A stretch of DNA of 64,000 nucleotides from Belliella calami. GTDB taxonomy: Bacteria > Bacteroidota > Bacteroidia > Cytophagales > Cyclobacteriaceae. The notes beneath the pieces were generated by a model that saw nothing but the letters and a program-made list of their open reading frames with translations, made no database searches and was not told the origin of the DNA. The position numbers and the translations under genes are program-made. The stretch lies in assembly GCF_022549695.1 (NCBI RefSeq), contig NZ_JAKZGS010000001.1:124001-188000 (forward strand). Direction: 5' to 3'. Shown piece by piece: positions 18,161 to 28,094 of the stretch; the first letter of the stretch is position 1, and the number at the start of each line of letters is the position of its first letter.

Positions 18161-19039
18161 ATGAAACCACTACTTTACCAAGTTGCGAGAAATATTGACG
18201 AACCAGTCAGGGTTCTCAAAGAATGTCATCAACATTTCTATGACAACCTCCATTTCCATTCCGAATATCAGATCATGACGATTATAGAAGGAAAAGGTAC
18301 TTATTTTATCGGTGATTCCTTTGGCAATTTCAATTCTGGTGACACATTTATAATTGGTGCCAACCTACCCCATTTTTTCCGAAGTAATCAAGAATATTAC
18401 AGTCCAGAGAACGGGCTTCTTTCCCAGAATATATCAATTCTATTCTCCCCAGATGCATTGGGTGAGAAGTTTAAAGATCTTCAGGAATTTCATGTTATCA
18501 AAAGGTTTCTGGAAAAATCCAAAAGTGGACTTTTTTTGAAAGGGGTAGCACGTAAAAAACTTTTGAAGTCCAGCAAAAAAATCACAGAAAAAAATGGATT
18601 TGACAGGCTTATCTATCTTTTCAAAATCTTCAATTACCTCTCTCAAACTGACGATTTGGAAACATTAAGTCATGTAACGTATGACACCGAAATAAAGGCT
18701 GGGGACACTGAAAAAATCAATTCTGTGATTGGTTTTCTCCTTGATAATTTCACTAGGGACATTTCCCTTGCTGATGCCGCAGACGTGGCCAATTTAAGTG
18801 TAAATGCATTCTGTAGGTATTTCAAAAGACATACAAGGAAGACTTTTTCACAGTTTTTGAATGAAATTAGAATCGGCAACGCATGCAGACAGCTAGTAGA
18901 AGAAGATCTCAGCGTAAAAGAAGCTGCTTTCAAATCGGGCTACTACAATATTTCCTATTTCAATAGACAGTTTAAGACGATCACAGGTTGCACTCCATCT
19001 TCCTATTGCAGGAATATAAATATCAAACACGTTCATTAA
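18161..19039 (+). CDS. AraC family transcriptional regulator
   Basis: This 292-residue cytoplasmic regulator has an N-terminal cupin-type sensing domain (about residues 20-130, with HFHSEYQIMTIIEGKGTYFI and the G(N)F..GD.F.I..N.PH.F motif) and a C-terminal double helix-turn-helix (about 185-285, DISLADAADVANLSVNAFCR then KEAAFKSGYYNISYFNRQFK). Cupin-AraC proteins of this kind usually sense a small sugar or amino-acid catabolite directly. It is divergent from DUF5695-susCD and convergent with the DHDPS-family gene, so it is the obvious local regulator. Hydroxyproline catabolic clusters in Bacteroidota often carry a similar regulator; that link is recollection, not proof. Confidence 0.92.
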   Translation: MKPLLYQVARNIDEPVRVLKECHQHFYDNLHFHSEYQIMTIIEGKGTYFIGDSFGNFNSGDTFIIGANLPHFFRSNQEYYSPENGLLSQNISILFSPDALGEKFKDLQEFHVIKRFLEKSKSGLFLKGVARKKLLKSSKKITEKNGFDRLIYLFKIFNYLSQTDDLETLSHVTYDTEIKAGDTEKINSVIGFLLDNFTRDISLADAADVANLSVNAFCRYFKRHTRKTFSQFLNEIRIGNACRQLVEEDLSVKEAAFKSGYYNISYFNRQFKTITGCTPSSYCRNINIKHVH

Positions 19040-19083
19040 AACAAATCCCGATGAAAAAGCAATTTTCATCGGGATTTGTTTTT
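19038..19083. terminator. Bidirectional terminator between araC-type and DHDPS-family genes
   Basis: A near-perfect inverted repeat of 18 bp (AACAAATCCCGATGAAAA with its complement at 19063-19080) has A-runs and T-runs on both sides. It starts at the AraC stop codon and ends 16 bp before the stop of the convergent gene. Confidence 0.88.
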
Positions 19084-19098
19084 GGAATTTAGCTGGCT

Positions 19099-20013
19099 TT
19101 AACCTACCAGAATATTATAGTTTTCCAGAACAGGTCTGCTGTCAATTCCTTCTTGTATCAACTTTACAATCTTAGCCTTTTCTTCACCTACCAATTCCAA
19201 CCTTGGTGCCCTTACTTTTGCCGAGCCTATACCAGTCATTTCTTCTGCAAGTTTGATGTATTGCACTAATTTGGAATGGATATCCAATTCCAGCAATGGC
19301 AAAAACCATCTATAAATCTCCAGTGCTTCGGTAGTTTTGCCTTCTTTGATCAGATTGAACAAAACCACTGTCTCTTTTGGAAATGCACATACCAATCCCG
19401 CCACCAGTCCGTGGGCTCCCATAGTCAGGCATTCCATGGTCAAAGTATCCACTCCACATAAAATCTTGTAACGGTCTCCGAACCTAGTGATCATTCTAGT
19501 AACATTGGATACATCCCTTGTAGACTCTTTGACTGCTTGGATGTTTTCATAAGGCAAAAGTTCTTCAAAAACATCCAATGTTACATAGGTTTTGTAATCT
19601 ACCGGATTGTTATAAATCATAATCGGCAACTTTGTGCTTTTGGCTACTTCGGCAAAATATGTAACCAATTCTCTGTGGTCTGGCGTATAGCGCATGGGAG
19701 GTAACAGCATAAGCGCATCTACCCCCATCCTTTCCGCTGCTTGAGCACAGGCTATTGCCTTTCTGGTCGATCCTTCAGCAATATTCAAAACCACAGGCAC
19801 TCTTCCCTTCACATAGGCAATGGTCTTACTAGTAAGCTCCATCTTTTCTTCATCTTCCAATACACTGGATTCCCCTAGGGTTCCACCAAGTATGATTCCA
19901 ATGACCCCAGCACTAATCTGTTCTTCAACATTGTCAAAAAACAGCTTATAGTCAATACTGCCATCTGCGGTAAACTTTGTTGTCACGGCAGGTAAAACTC
20001 CATTCCAATTCAT
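19099..20013 (-). CDS. Dihydrodipicolinate synthase family lyase/deaminase
   Basis: ATG 20013 gives 304 residues beginning MNWNGVLPAV; upstream extension is only through a TTG. This is a TIM-barrel class I aldolase-fold enzyme. It has the GGTLGES motif (residues 43-49), Tyr134 in IMIYNNP and the Schiff-base Lys162 in AVKEST, at almost the same positions as in E. coli DapA. The family includes DapA, N-acetylneuraminate lyase, keto-deoxy-sugar aldolases and 1-pyrroline-4-hydroxy-2-carboxylate deaminase of hydroxyproline breakdown. A lysine-pathway role is unlikely in this catabolic context. The GVLPAVTT...GGTLGES...PPMRY pattern recalls the deaminase group, but this needs a phylogeny. It faces the AraC gene across a shared terminator. 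Confidence 0.85.
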   Translation of the reverse strand: MNWNGVLPAVTTKFTADGSIDYKLFFDNVEEQISAGVIGIILGGTLGESSVLEDEEKMELTSKTIAYVKGRVPVVLNIAEGSTRKAIACAQAAERMGVDALMLLPPMRYTPDHRELVTYFAEVAKSTKLPIMIYNNPVDYKTYVTLDVFEELLPYENIQAVKESTRDVSNVTRMITRFGDRYKILCGVDTLTMECLTMGAHGLVAGLVCAFPKETVVLFNLIKEGKTTEALEIYRWFLPLLELDIHSKLVQYIKLAEEMTGIGSAKVRAPRLELVGEEKAKIVKLIQEGIDSRPVLENYNILVG

Positions 20014-20187
20014 TTCTTGTAAATTTTTGATCCTTTTCAAAATTACGACATGAATTCCCAAGAAAATTGCACAAGATTAATCAAGACTTATACAATATTG
20101 GCATTGCCGATTTTGGATCATATTATTTGTTAATTTCCACATACAAACAATCTATATAGTTCATTTTGACCAATTAAAATCAGACCA

Positions 20188-21987
20188 ATGAAAGACTATT
20201 ACAAAAAGACCAATCCCCAGGGAAACAAGAGAAAATTTTCAATGGAAGACTTGCTATTTCCGGCCCGGCAAAAAGTAAAAATTGGGATGTGTTTTTTCCT
20301 GTGCATTTTTATGATGCTCCCATTTTCCACTTTTTGTCAAGGACTATATGCTGAATTAGAGTCTTTCAAGGCTGACCTTTCTTCCCTCAATAGAAAATAT
20401 ACCAACAGACATTCAGAAGAATACTTTGAGCGAATAGACCTCCATTATTCAAATTGGCTTAACAAACTTGAAGATCTCAGGTTTGAAGATCTTGATAGGG
20501 ATTCCCAAATTGATTTTCTCGTTTTCAAAAACAAGCTTACCAAAGACCGATACTTTCATCAACAAGCCTACGAATCATTTAAAAAAATCATGCCTGCTTC
20601 TTCATTCTCTCAACCTTTGGTTGATTTTTACATTCAAAGGAGAAAAGGAAAAAAGCCAGATGCCCAAAAATTGGCTGCAATTTTTAATGAAACTACAGCG
20701 AAAATCAAATCTCTTCAAGTAAACACAGAAAGCAGCAAACCATTTGAAAGTTGGCAGAAAGCTGAGTTGGCCAGTGATGCCATCCAAAGCTTGCAAAAGT
20801 CAGTCGAGGAAGCTTATGGATTTTATAATGGTTATGACCCTGAATTTTCTTGGTGGATGGAAAAGCCTTTTGAAGCGCTGAATGAAAGCCTTACTGCTTA
20901 CAAAACTTTCCTCAAAGGTCATTATAAGAACACACTTGTCAAAGATGATGGCAGTGGAATTATTGGAAAACCGATTGGTAAAACTGCATTGGAAAAGGAA
21001 TTGGAATTCGAATTTATTCCCTATTCACCCGAAGCCTTAATTGCAGAAGCGGAAAAACAGTTTGTTTGGTGTGAAGAAGAAATGCTCAAAGCCTCTAGGG
21101 ATTTGGGCTATGGGAATGACTGTAAAGCTGCAATAGAGTATGTCAAGAACACTTATGTCCCGCCTGGAACTTGGCCTGAAGACATCAATTTTTTGGCAGA
21201 AGAAGCCATTGGTTTTCTGGAGGAGCGTGACCTGATCACCATTCCTGATTTGGCCAAAGAAACTTGGCGAATGCGAATGATGTCCCCTGAGGCCCAGCGG
21301 ATCAACCCCTTCTTTTTGGGAGGTGAGGTGATCCAGATATCATATCCTACTTCATCTATGAGCCATGAGGAAAAGATGATGAGTATGCGTGGAAACAATC
21401 CACATTTTTCACGAGCCACAGTTCAGCATGAATTGATCCCTGGACATCATCTGCAAGGATTTATGATGCAGCGACACAAACCATACAGAACACTTTTCTC
21501 AACACCATTTTGGATTGAAGGATGGGCTTTGTATTGGGAGATAGCACTTTGGGAGAAGTCTTTTCCCAAGTCTGCCGAGGACAGAATAGGCATGCTTTTC
21601 TGGAGAATGCACCGCTGTGCGAGGATCATTTTCAGTTTAAACTATCATTTGGAAAAAATGACTCCCCAGGAAGCCATTGACTTTTTGGTAGATAAGGTTG
21701 GGCACGAGCGCGCCAATGCAGAAGCAGAAGTCAGAAGATCTTTTGAAGGAAGCTATGGCCCTCTGTACCAGATTGCCTATATGGTCGGAGGACTTCAGCT
21801 CTATGCCCTCAAAGATGAATTGGTAAACAGTGGGAAAATGCCTGAAAAGGAATTTCATGACTCAATCCTTCACAACAACAGCATCCCGATAGAAATCCTA
21901 CGGATTGTATTGAGTGGGGAGGAAGTGAAAAAGAATTATAAAACCAATTGGAAGTTTTTGGAAAACTTAGAAATACCTCACCAATAG
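20188..21987 (+). CDS. DUF885 family protein, likely exported metallopeptidase
   Basis: The 599-residue protein has a hydrophobic stretch MCFFLCIFMMLPFSTFCQ (residues 34-51) that looks like a signal peptide after an unusually long N-region. ATGs at 20242 or 20287 could be the true start. The DUF885 core carries VQHELIPGHHLQGF (about residues 411-424), the HExxxGHH-like motif thought to bind metal, followed by WIEGWALYWE about 30 residues later, which supplies further acidic ligands. Family members are considered carboxypeptidase-like but are poorly characterised. It lies between the DHDPS-family gene and GH127, consistent with peptide release from a glycopeptide substrate. Confidence 0.82.
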   Translation: MKDYYKKTNPQGNKRKFSMEDLLFPARQKVKIGMCFFLCIFMMLPFSTFCQGLYAELESFKADLSSLNRKYTNRHSEEYFERIDLHYSNWLNKLEDLRFEDLDRDSQIDFLVFKNKLTKDRYFHQQAYESFKKIMPASSFSQPLVDFYIQRRKGKKPDAQKLAAIFNETTAKIKSLQVNTESSKPFESWQKAELASDAIQSLQKSVEEAYGFYNGYDPEFSWWMEKPFEALNESLTAYKTFLKGHYKNTLVKDDGSGIIGKPIGKTALEKELEFEFIPYSPEALIAEAEKQFVWCEEEMLKASRDLGYGNDCKAAIEYVKNTYVPPGTWPEDINFLAEEAIGFLEERDLITIPDLAKETWRMRMMSPEAQRINPFFLGGEVIQISYPTSSMSHEEKMMSMRGNNPHFSRATVQHELIPGHHLQGFMMQRHKPYRTLFSTPFWIEGWALYWEIALWEKSFPKSAEDRIGMLFWRMHRCARIIFSLNYHLEKMTPQEAIDFLVDKVGHERANAEAEVRRSFEGSYGPLYQIAYMVGGLQLYALKDELVNSGKMPEKEFHDSILHNNSIPIEILRIVLSGEEVKKNYKTNWKFLENLEIPHQ

Positions 21988-21991
21988 AAAA

Positions 21992-22018
21992 AGGAGGGAA
22001 AAACCTCCCTCCTCTTTA
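21992..22018 (+). terminator. Probable terminator after the DUF885 gene
   Basis: AGGAGGGA (21992-21999) pairs with TCCCTCCT (22006-22013) and is followed by CTTTAAT, a short T tail. It begins 5 bp after the stop codon. Confidence 0.5.
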
Positions 22019-22305
22019 ATAGTACTGTAAACCCTAAATTTTATTAGATCTAGCATTTTGAAACAATGCTCTTGATGAAATCTGCTCTAGAATCACGTCA
22101 AAATTTCAATCAAATCAATCTGTCTACAAGATAGGAAATCTTATCCCTCCATACTTTCACAAAATCGGCTCTTACCAATACAATATTCACCAATTTGACC
22201 TGAAGAAAATTTTGAAAAAAATTAAGAATTAGCACTTAGAGTCAAGGAAGCATATTGGGTAAAATAGTATGACTGTTGGCTAAGATAGCCTTACTGGCCA
22301 AGGTT

Positions 22306-22313
22306 TATTTTTG
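22306..22313 (+). promoter_or_regulatory. -7 box TATTTTTG in front of the GH127 gene
   Basis: This is an exact match to TAnnTTTG. Transcription would begin near 22320, leaving almost no leader for the ATG at 22324 but about 28 nt for the ATG at 22348, which also gives a better signal peptide. ACAATATT at 22180-22187 lies upstream. Confidence 0.55.
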
Positions 22314-22347
22314 ATATTTTTACATGAATAATCCAAAAAGTAAAATA

Positions 22348-25300
22348 ATGAAAAGGCAATTTATAAATGTACAATCCATCCTATTTTCATTCATCCTAGC
22401 CATCTCAATAAGTCCTTTGGCTGCGCAAAGTGGCGATCAGATTCTGGATGGAATTGGGGAGACTGGGATGGTTGCAAGGTATTTGTTCGATGGGGATGTC
22501 AAAGACTGGTCTAGGAATAACCTCCACGGGGAATTTCATGGAAAAGAATCCTTATTCGTAAATGACAGCAGGTTTGGAAAAGTCATTTCCCTCAATGGGA
22601 ATGAAGATGCCTACATTACGATACCTTCGGATGGATTGGCTGATATAGAATCCATCAGCATTTCCGCTTGGGTCAACCTACGCTCGGAGGAATCTGGCCA
22701 AATACTCTTTGATTTTGGAAATGGTGCTGACAAACACTTTGTCACCGTACTCACAGGTACTAAAAACCAAAAAGGATTTCATGCTCTGATAAGCACCTCA
22801 GAGTCAGAGAAAAAAGAAATTCTAACTCAGAAAATCGAAACAAACAAATGGGTTCATATTGCAATCGTAGTGGATGTTCCCGGCAAATCATTGGTAGCTT
22901 ACCTCAACGGAAAACAAGTTGGCCAAATAAGTGACACAAGATTTAATCTCGGGGAAATCTTTAAAAATCAGACTTTGGCAAAAGAACCACTCTATATCGG
23001 AAAATCAAAGCTGCCGGAAGGAAATGCATTGAATGCATTGATTCATGACTTTCGTATCTACAGAATCCCTTTAAGCAATAAGCAGGTTGGAATGATCTAT
23101 AATAGAAACACACAAAACCTAAATGAAGGGGTTGTAAATGAAGATAAGAAAGAGGATGATCTCCAAAAATTCCCTGAATCACAGCAACAATTGTTCAACA
23201 GTTATCTAATTGGCATTTCGGATGTGGAAGTTGAAACAGGAATCGGTGAATTACCAAGATTGCCAACCTATGTCGAAGGAACCTATAAAGATGGGATAAA
23301 AGGCCCTAAAGTACGTGTAATTTGGCCAGCCGATACAGACAACAGTGTAGTACTCAACCCTGGAAACTACACCTTAACAGGCCGAGTTTCTGGTACCGAC
23401 CTTCAGCCAAAGGCTACAATTAAAGTAAAGAGCCAAATCAAACCTCCCACTCCAATTTTACAACTGGAGACATTTAGCTTAGCCCAGGTTTCTTTGAAAG
23501 CCGATTCTTTTGGAGATGATACAAAATTCATTGAAAACCGCGACAAGTTTATCACAACATTGGCAGAAACGAACCCAGATTCCTTCCTGTATATGTTCCG
23601 TAATGCTTATGGGCAAAAGCAACCTGAAGGTGCTACTCCACTTGGTGTTTGGGACAGTCAGGAAACAAAGTTGAGAGGGCATGCTACTGGCCACTATCTG
23701 ACAGCAATCGCCCAAGCATACGAGGGAACTGGATATGACAAAAACTTACAGGAAAACTTCCTGGAAAAAATGGAATACATGGTCAATACCTTGTATGAAT
23801 TGTCAATGTTATCAGGAAATGAGAAAGCACCGGGGATTCCATTTGTTTTAGATCCAAGGGCTGTGCCCGCTGGTCCTGGGAAAGATTCCTATGATTCCGA
23901 CCTTAGTGAATCAGGTATCCGAACAGATTACTGGAATTGGGGAAAAGGCTATATCAGTGCCTATCCACCAGACCAATTTATCATGCTTGAGCAGGGAGCT
24001 AGTTACGGTGGGCAGAATTCACAGGTTTGGGCGCCATATTATACACTTCACAAAATCTTGGCAGGATTGATCGATATCTATGCTGTAAGCGGCAATAAAA
24101 AAGCACTTGATGTAGCCACTGGCATGGGCGATTGGGTACATGCCCGACTGAGTAATGTGCCAACCGAACAACTTGTAAAAATGTGGAACAGCTACATTGC
24201 GGGGGAATTTGGTGGAATGAATGAATCAATGGCCCGACTTTATCGAATAACGGATAAAACTGAATACCTGGAAACTGCCCAGTTGTTTGACAACATCAGG
24301 ATGTTCTTTGGCGACACGGCCAAAACACACGGACTCGCCAAGAACGTAGATGTTTTTCGTGGACTTCATGCCAATCAGCATATTCCGCAAGTAGTAGGAA
24401 GCATAGAGACTTACCGTGCTTCCCATAAACCTGAGTATTACAAGGTCGCTGAAAATTTCTGGTACAAGACGGTGAATGATTACACGTACAGCATTGGAGG
24501 GGTGGCAGGTGCACGGAATCCGGCAAATGCCGAATGTTTTATTGCACAGCCTGCGACACTGTATGAAAATGGCTTTTCTTCAGGGGGTCAAAATGAAACC
24601 TGCGCCACCTACAACATGCTGAAGTTGACAAATGAACTTTTCCTCTTCGACCAGCGTGGGGAGTTGATGGATTACTACGAGCGTGGTTTGTACAACCATA
24701 TTTTGGCATCCGTAGCAGAAGACAATCCGGGAAACACCTATCATGTACCGCTTAGGCCTGGTTCGATCAAGCATTTTGGGAATTCAAAGATGACTGGCTT
24801 CACCTGCTGCAATGGAACAGCCATAGAAAGCAGTACCAAACTGCAAAGTGCCATTTACCACAAGGGGAAAGACAATAAAAGCCTCTATGTAAACCTGTAT
24901 ATTCCTTCGACACTAAATTGGGAAGAACGCAATGTCGTAGTGGAGCAATCCACAAGCTTTCCTAAAGAGGATGAGACCCGATTGACGATCAATGGGAGCG
25001 GCAAATTTGACATCAAAGTGCGAGTGCCAGGTTGGGCCACAAATGGCTTTTCTGTTAAAATAAATGGAAAGACCCAACAACTTGAAGCAAAACCAGGCAC
25101 TTACCTGACTATCAGTAGAAAATGGAAAAAAGGGGATACCATTGATTTAAAGATGCCATTTCATTTCTACCTAGATCCGGTGATGGATCAGCAAAACATC
25201 GCCAGCTTGTTTTACGGTCCTGTTTTACTGGCAGCCCAAGAACCTGAAGCTAGAAAAGAATGGAGAAAAATAACTTTGGATGCAAACGACATCAGCAAAA

Positions 25301-25413
25301 CAATAAATATGACTGACAAGCCTTTGGAATTTACCATAGACGGGGTTGTTTTCAAACCATTTTATGATTCTTACGAGCGTCACTCGGTTTATTTGGATTT
25401 CAATTTAAAGTGA
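22348..25413 (+). CDS. LamG/Ig-like/GH127-type beta-L-arabinofuranosidase
   Basis: ATG 22348 (MKRQF, 1021 residues) is preferred over ATG 22324 because of the -7 box position. A signal peptide (to about LAAQ) is followed by a concanavalin/LamG domain (about 25-245, MVARYLFDGDVKDWS to IHDFRIYR), a group-4 bacterial Ig-like domain (about 275-370) and the GH127/GH146 (DUF1680) catalytic toroid (about 385-1015). The zinc-thiolate site is complete: Glu750 and Cys752 in NETCATYN, and Cys820-Cys821 in FTCCNGT. In the characterised HypBA1 the equivalent of Cys820 is the nucleophile; the acid/base is probably Glu729. It should release terminal beta-L-arabinofuranose, as on plant hydroxyproline-rich glycoproteins, outside the cytoplasm. 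GH127 versus GH146 cannot be decided by eye. Confidence 0.9.
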   Translation: MKRQFINVQSILFSFILAISISPLAAQSGDQILDGIGETGMVARYLFDGDVKDWSRNNLHGEFHGKESLFVNDSRFGKVISLNGNEDAYITIPSDGLADIESISISAWVNLRSEESGQILFDFGNGADKHFVTVLTGTKNQKGFHALISTSESEKKEILTQKIETNKWVHIAIVVDVPGKSLVAYLNGKQVGQISDTRFNLGEIFKNQTLAKEPLYIGKSKLPEGNALNALIHDFRIYRIPLSNKQVGMIYNRNTQNLNEGVVNEDKKEDDLQKFPESQQQLFNSYLIGISDVEVETGIGELPRLPTYVEGTYKDGIKGPKVRVIWPADTDNSVVLNPGNYTLTGRVSGTDLQPKATIKVKSQIKPPTPILQLETFSLAQVSLKADSFGDDTKFIENRDKFITTLAETNPDSFLYMFRNAYGQKQPEGATPLGVWDSQETKLRGHATGHYLTAIAQAYEGTGYDKNLQENFLEKMEYMVNTLYELSMLSGNEKAPGIPFVLDPRAVPAGPGKDSYDSDLSESGIRTDYWNWGKGYISAYPPDQFIMLEQGASYGGQNSQVWAPYYTLHKILAGLIDIYAVSGNKKALDVATGMGDWVHARLSNVPTEQLVKMWNSYIAGEFGGMNESMARLYRITDKTEYLETAQLFDNIRMFFGDTAKTHGLAKNVDVFRGLHANQHIPQVVGSIETYRASHKPEYYKVAENFWYKTVNDYTYSIGGVAGARNPANAECFIAQPATLYENGFSSGGQNETCATYNMLKLTNELFLFDQRGELMDYYERGLYNHILASVAEDNPGNTYHVPLRPGSIKHFGNSKMTGFTCCNGTAIESSTKLQSAIYHKGKDNKSLYVNLYIPSTLNWEERNVVVEQSTSFPKEDETRLTINGSGKFDIKVRVPGWATNGFSVKINGKTQQLEAKPGTYLTISRKWKKGDTIDLKMPFHFYLDPVMDQQNIASLFYGPVLLAAQEPEARKEWRKITLDANDISKTINMTDKPLEFTIDGVVFKPFYDSYERHSVYLDFNLK

Positions 25414-25620
25414 TTGAGGATATTTTCGCCGAAGGATTCTAATCTATTGAATTACATCATCCTCTATTCTACCAAGAACCTAAATATTATAATTTTCTTC
25501 ACATTTAAATACACATAAATATTGGCTATTTGTGTTGAGATTAAAGGTTGAGCGAAAAAAAAACAAGGTGATGGCAATGCAGAGAAAAATCAAATAAAAA
25601 AGTTTAAAAACCACATTAAG

Positions 25621-25656
25621 ATAAAGGCCAAATTGAATTTTCAATTTGGCCTTTAT
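25621..25656. terminator. Bidirectional terminator between GH127 and GH51 genes
   Basis: A 16-bp perfect inverted repeat (25621-25636 with 25641-25656, ATAAAGGCCAAATTGA and its complement) has a 4-nt loop. It lies between convergent genes. The rest of the 338-bp gap (25414-25751) shows nothing else recognisable. Confidence 0.75.
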
Positions 25657-25751
25657 GATGTTTAAATTTGCTTTACAGCTTTACAGTTTAACCTTTTGTT
25701 GCCTAGGTCAAAATCTAGAAATTTTCCTCCGAGCCCATCCGTTTTTAACCT

Positions 25752-28094
25752 CTATTCAAGAGGAAATTTATAAATAACCGAACTTATTTTCGGGACATTG
25801 ATTTTGCCATCCAACAAAGAAACAGGATTTGATACAAGGGTGATTTTCTCCTCTGATTCATCATTGAAATCCATGTCATCAGAAGCTGTAACAATATACA
25901 TCTCCCCTTTTGCCAAATTTACGTTTTCACCCAAACCAATTCCCAGCTCGTAATCTTTAAAATTGGCATTCACTACAGCCAAGGTTAGGAATTTCTTGTC
26001 TTTCGTCAAAGCAGCTGCCACATCCAACGGACTTTGGTTTCCTTCCAACTTTAGAGGGATCGTCCCAAAATGATGTCTGTACATCTTCAACACCAATCCT
26101 GTGCCTTCCATCCAGCTTCCTGTCTGTGTGGCCTTAATCGCACCAATAACGTTGACCGTCTGGGCATAATTTGCCATGTAGTAAATATCTGATTGTCTCG
26201 AAAACTCATTCAGGCCTGCTGCAATACCCAGCGCATCCCTAAGGAAGTAACGGGTTCCCAAAAGACCATGGACATGTGGTCCATACCAGTAATTCCACTC
26301 ATCCATGGCAATTTTCAATATTGGTTTTTCGGCATTATCGCTCCTCTTTCTGTGTTCATCTGCCACCTCCTTGATCAGGTCGGAAAGCTGCCTGGCATGT
26401 GTCAGCAATCCACCAGAATGCCAATCTTGTTTATAAATATGCTCACTGATGTAATCCATATTGTCCAGACAATGCTCATACATCATATCATTCCAGCGGC
26501 CTGGAAAACCTACCCCGATCAGTTCTATATTTGGATCGGCTTTCTTCATTGCTTCTGCCACTTCATTATGCTTAATTACATATTCCTCTACAGGTATGTT
26601 TCCTAGTTGCCAATCTCCAAACATTTCATTGCCTACTGCCCATAGTTTTACATTATATGGTTCTTTATGGCCATTTTGAGCCCTCCATTTACCCATTTTT
26701 GTCGAGATATCACCGTTGACATACTCGACTTCTTCTGCTGCCATTTTTGTTGTCCCCAAGCCAGTATTGACGGCTATGTTAGCATCGGCTCCCAAAAGCT
26801 CGCACAACTCCATAAATTCATGGATCCCCACATCATTGGTCTCCAAACCATCCCAGGCACGCTCGTAGCGGGTAGGTCTTGCGTCACGATCCCCCAAACC
26901 ATCTTTCCAATCATAGCCACTTACAAAATTACCCCCTGGCCAACGGTAGATGGGTGCATCCAGTTCTTTCATTAATGCCAAAACATCAGCCCTGAATCCT
27001 TTCACATTGTCTGAAGGCATCAATGTGGCTGCCAACAAACGCATTTTTCCCGAACCTTTGGCCCTCACCCCCAAACCACCATTTTCCACCTCTCTCGACG
27101 GTTGGAAGGAGAAAGCTACTTTGGTATGGCTACCAGACTTTTCAGTGGATGAAATTTCTACCGCCTGTTTTTGGTCTCCCGACAACCAGAAAATTTCTGG
27201 TTTTACATTTCCCGGAATATCCAACAAAAAGTAACCTTCATAAGCTTTAACCTTAAACTTTAGATTCCTTTGTTCCAACCCCTTGAATTCAGTGGAATTC
27301 AATGCTATCAAAGGTGTTGCGTTTCCTGAATACTTAAATGTACTATCATGGATGGCATGCGACCCTATTACCTTCCATGGACTATTTTCCGATCCTGGTG
27401 CGTAAAAAAACTTTCTATCCTCCAACAATTCCGCCCAAATCCCACCGTAGATGCATTTACCCATGTGCTCAATAAACTGACCATAAATGTAGTCTTCCAT
27501 AGGTTCTCTCTGTGCTGACAGGTCAATCTTGACAGCTGGGTTCAATTCGGCAACCTCAATTTCCTGAACTTCTACATTCCTCAGGTACAAGGCTCCTTTT
27601 GCAGGCCCTTCTTTCCCCAATATGCTTTCTACCAAAAAGCTATCAAAGCCTTCGGTATTGAACTCATAATCAAAGGAAATCCAATCTGTAGTACCTACCA
27701 AAACGGTATCATTGTCTAAAGTTATCTGTCCCAACCTGAGCCCAGCACCTCCCTTTTCACCCTGGCTCTCCACATTTTCAGCTTTGATTTCCCCTTTCAC
27801 CTTGTATTTACCATAAGGTTTCAGCTGGACTTTTCTATACCACCTGGAAACAGTAAAGGAGTCTGTCTCAATAGCCAAAACACCTGGTGTATTATTCTCC
27901 AAGTCGATAATTTTGTAATTTCCCTTTGGACTCCAATACTCTATTTCCCATCCATTCAAGCTGTCTTTATCTATTCCCATGCTTGGTGATAAATCAATGA
28001 TTCCCGAACCCTTGGGTGTATGATGACATGAAAACATGCTGATTACCGATACCGCAATAAACAGGATCAATAATTTATCTGAATTTTTACTCAT
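25752..28094 (-). CDS. GH51 alpha-L-arabinofuranosidase, lipoprotein
   Basis: ATG 28094 gives 780 residues and a clean lipoprotein signal (lipobox SMFSC, Cys23); an in-frame ATG at 28160 would add a second hydrophobic segment and is less likely. A CBM4/9-like beta-sandwich (about residues 35-185) precedes the GH51 domain. The acid/base Glu is in WAVGNEMFGDW (about 488) and the nucleophile Glu in AMDEWNYWYG (about 599), followed by a C-terminal beta domain ending in VIYKFPLE. GH51 releases terminal alpha-L-arabinofuranosyl residues from arabinan, arabinoxylan or arabinogalactan. It is convergent with the GH127-type gene, so the locus can cut both anomers of arabinofuranose. Confidence 0.93.
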   Translation of the reverse strand: MSKNSDKLLILFIAVSVISMFSCHHTPKGSGIIDLSPSMGIDKDSLNGWEIEYWSPKGNYKIIDLENNTPGVLAIETDSFTVSRWYRKVQLKPYGKYKVKGEIKAENVESQGEKGGAGLRLGQITLDNDTVLVGTTDWISFDYEFNTEGFDSFLVESILGKEGPAKGALYLRNVEVQEIEVAELNPAVKIDLSAQREPMEDYIYGQFIEHMGKCIYGGIWAELLEDRKFFYAPGSENSPWKVIGSHAIHDSTFKYSGNATPLIALNSTEFKGLEQRNLKFKVKAYEGYFLLDIPGNVKPEIFWLSGDQKQAVEISSTEKSGSHTKVAFSFQPSREVENGGLGVRAKGSGKMRLLAATLMPSDNVKGFRADVLALMKELDAPIYRWPGGNFVSGYDWKDGLGDRDARPTRYERAWDGLETNDVGIHEFMELCELLGADANIAVNTGLGTTKMAAEEVEYVNGDISTKMGKWRAQNGHKEPYNVKLWAVGNEMFGDWQLGNIPVEEYVIKHNEVAEAMKKADPNIELIGVGFPGRWNDMMYEHCLDNMDYISEHIYKQDWHSGGLLTHARQLSDLIKEVADEHRKRSDNAEKPILKIAMDEWNYWYGPHVHGLLGTRYFLRDALGIAAGLNEFSRQSDIYYMANYAQTVNVIGAIKATQTGSWMEGTGLVLKMYRHHFGTIPLKLEGNQSPLDVAAALTKDKKFLTLAVVNANFKDYELGIGLGENVNLAKGEMYIVTASDDMDFNDESEEKITLVSNPVSLLDGKINVPKISSVIYKFPLE

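Noticed and set aside
19099-20013. Lysine-pathway dihydrodipicolinate synthase (dapA)
   Set aside because: Context is entirely catabolic and the GGTLGES/PPMRY pattern differs from typical DapA; only the family fold and the Tyr/Lys pair are shared.
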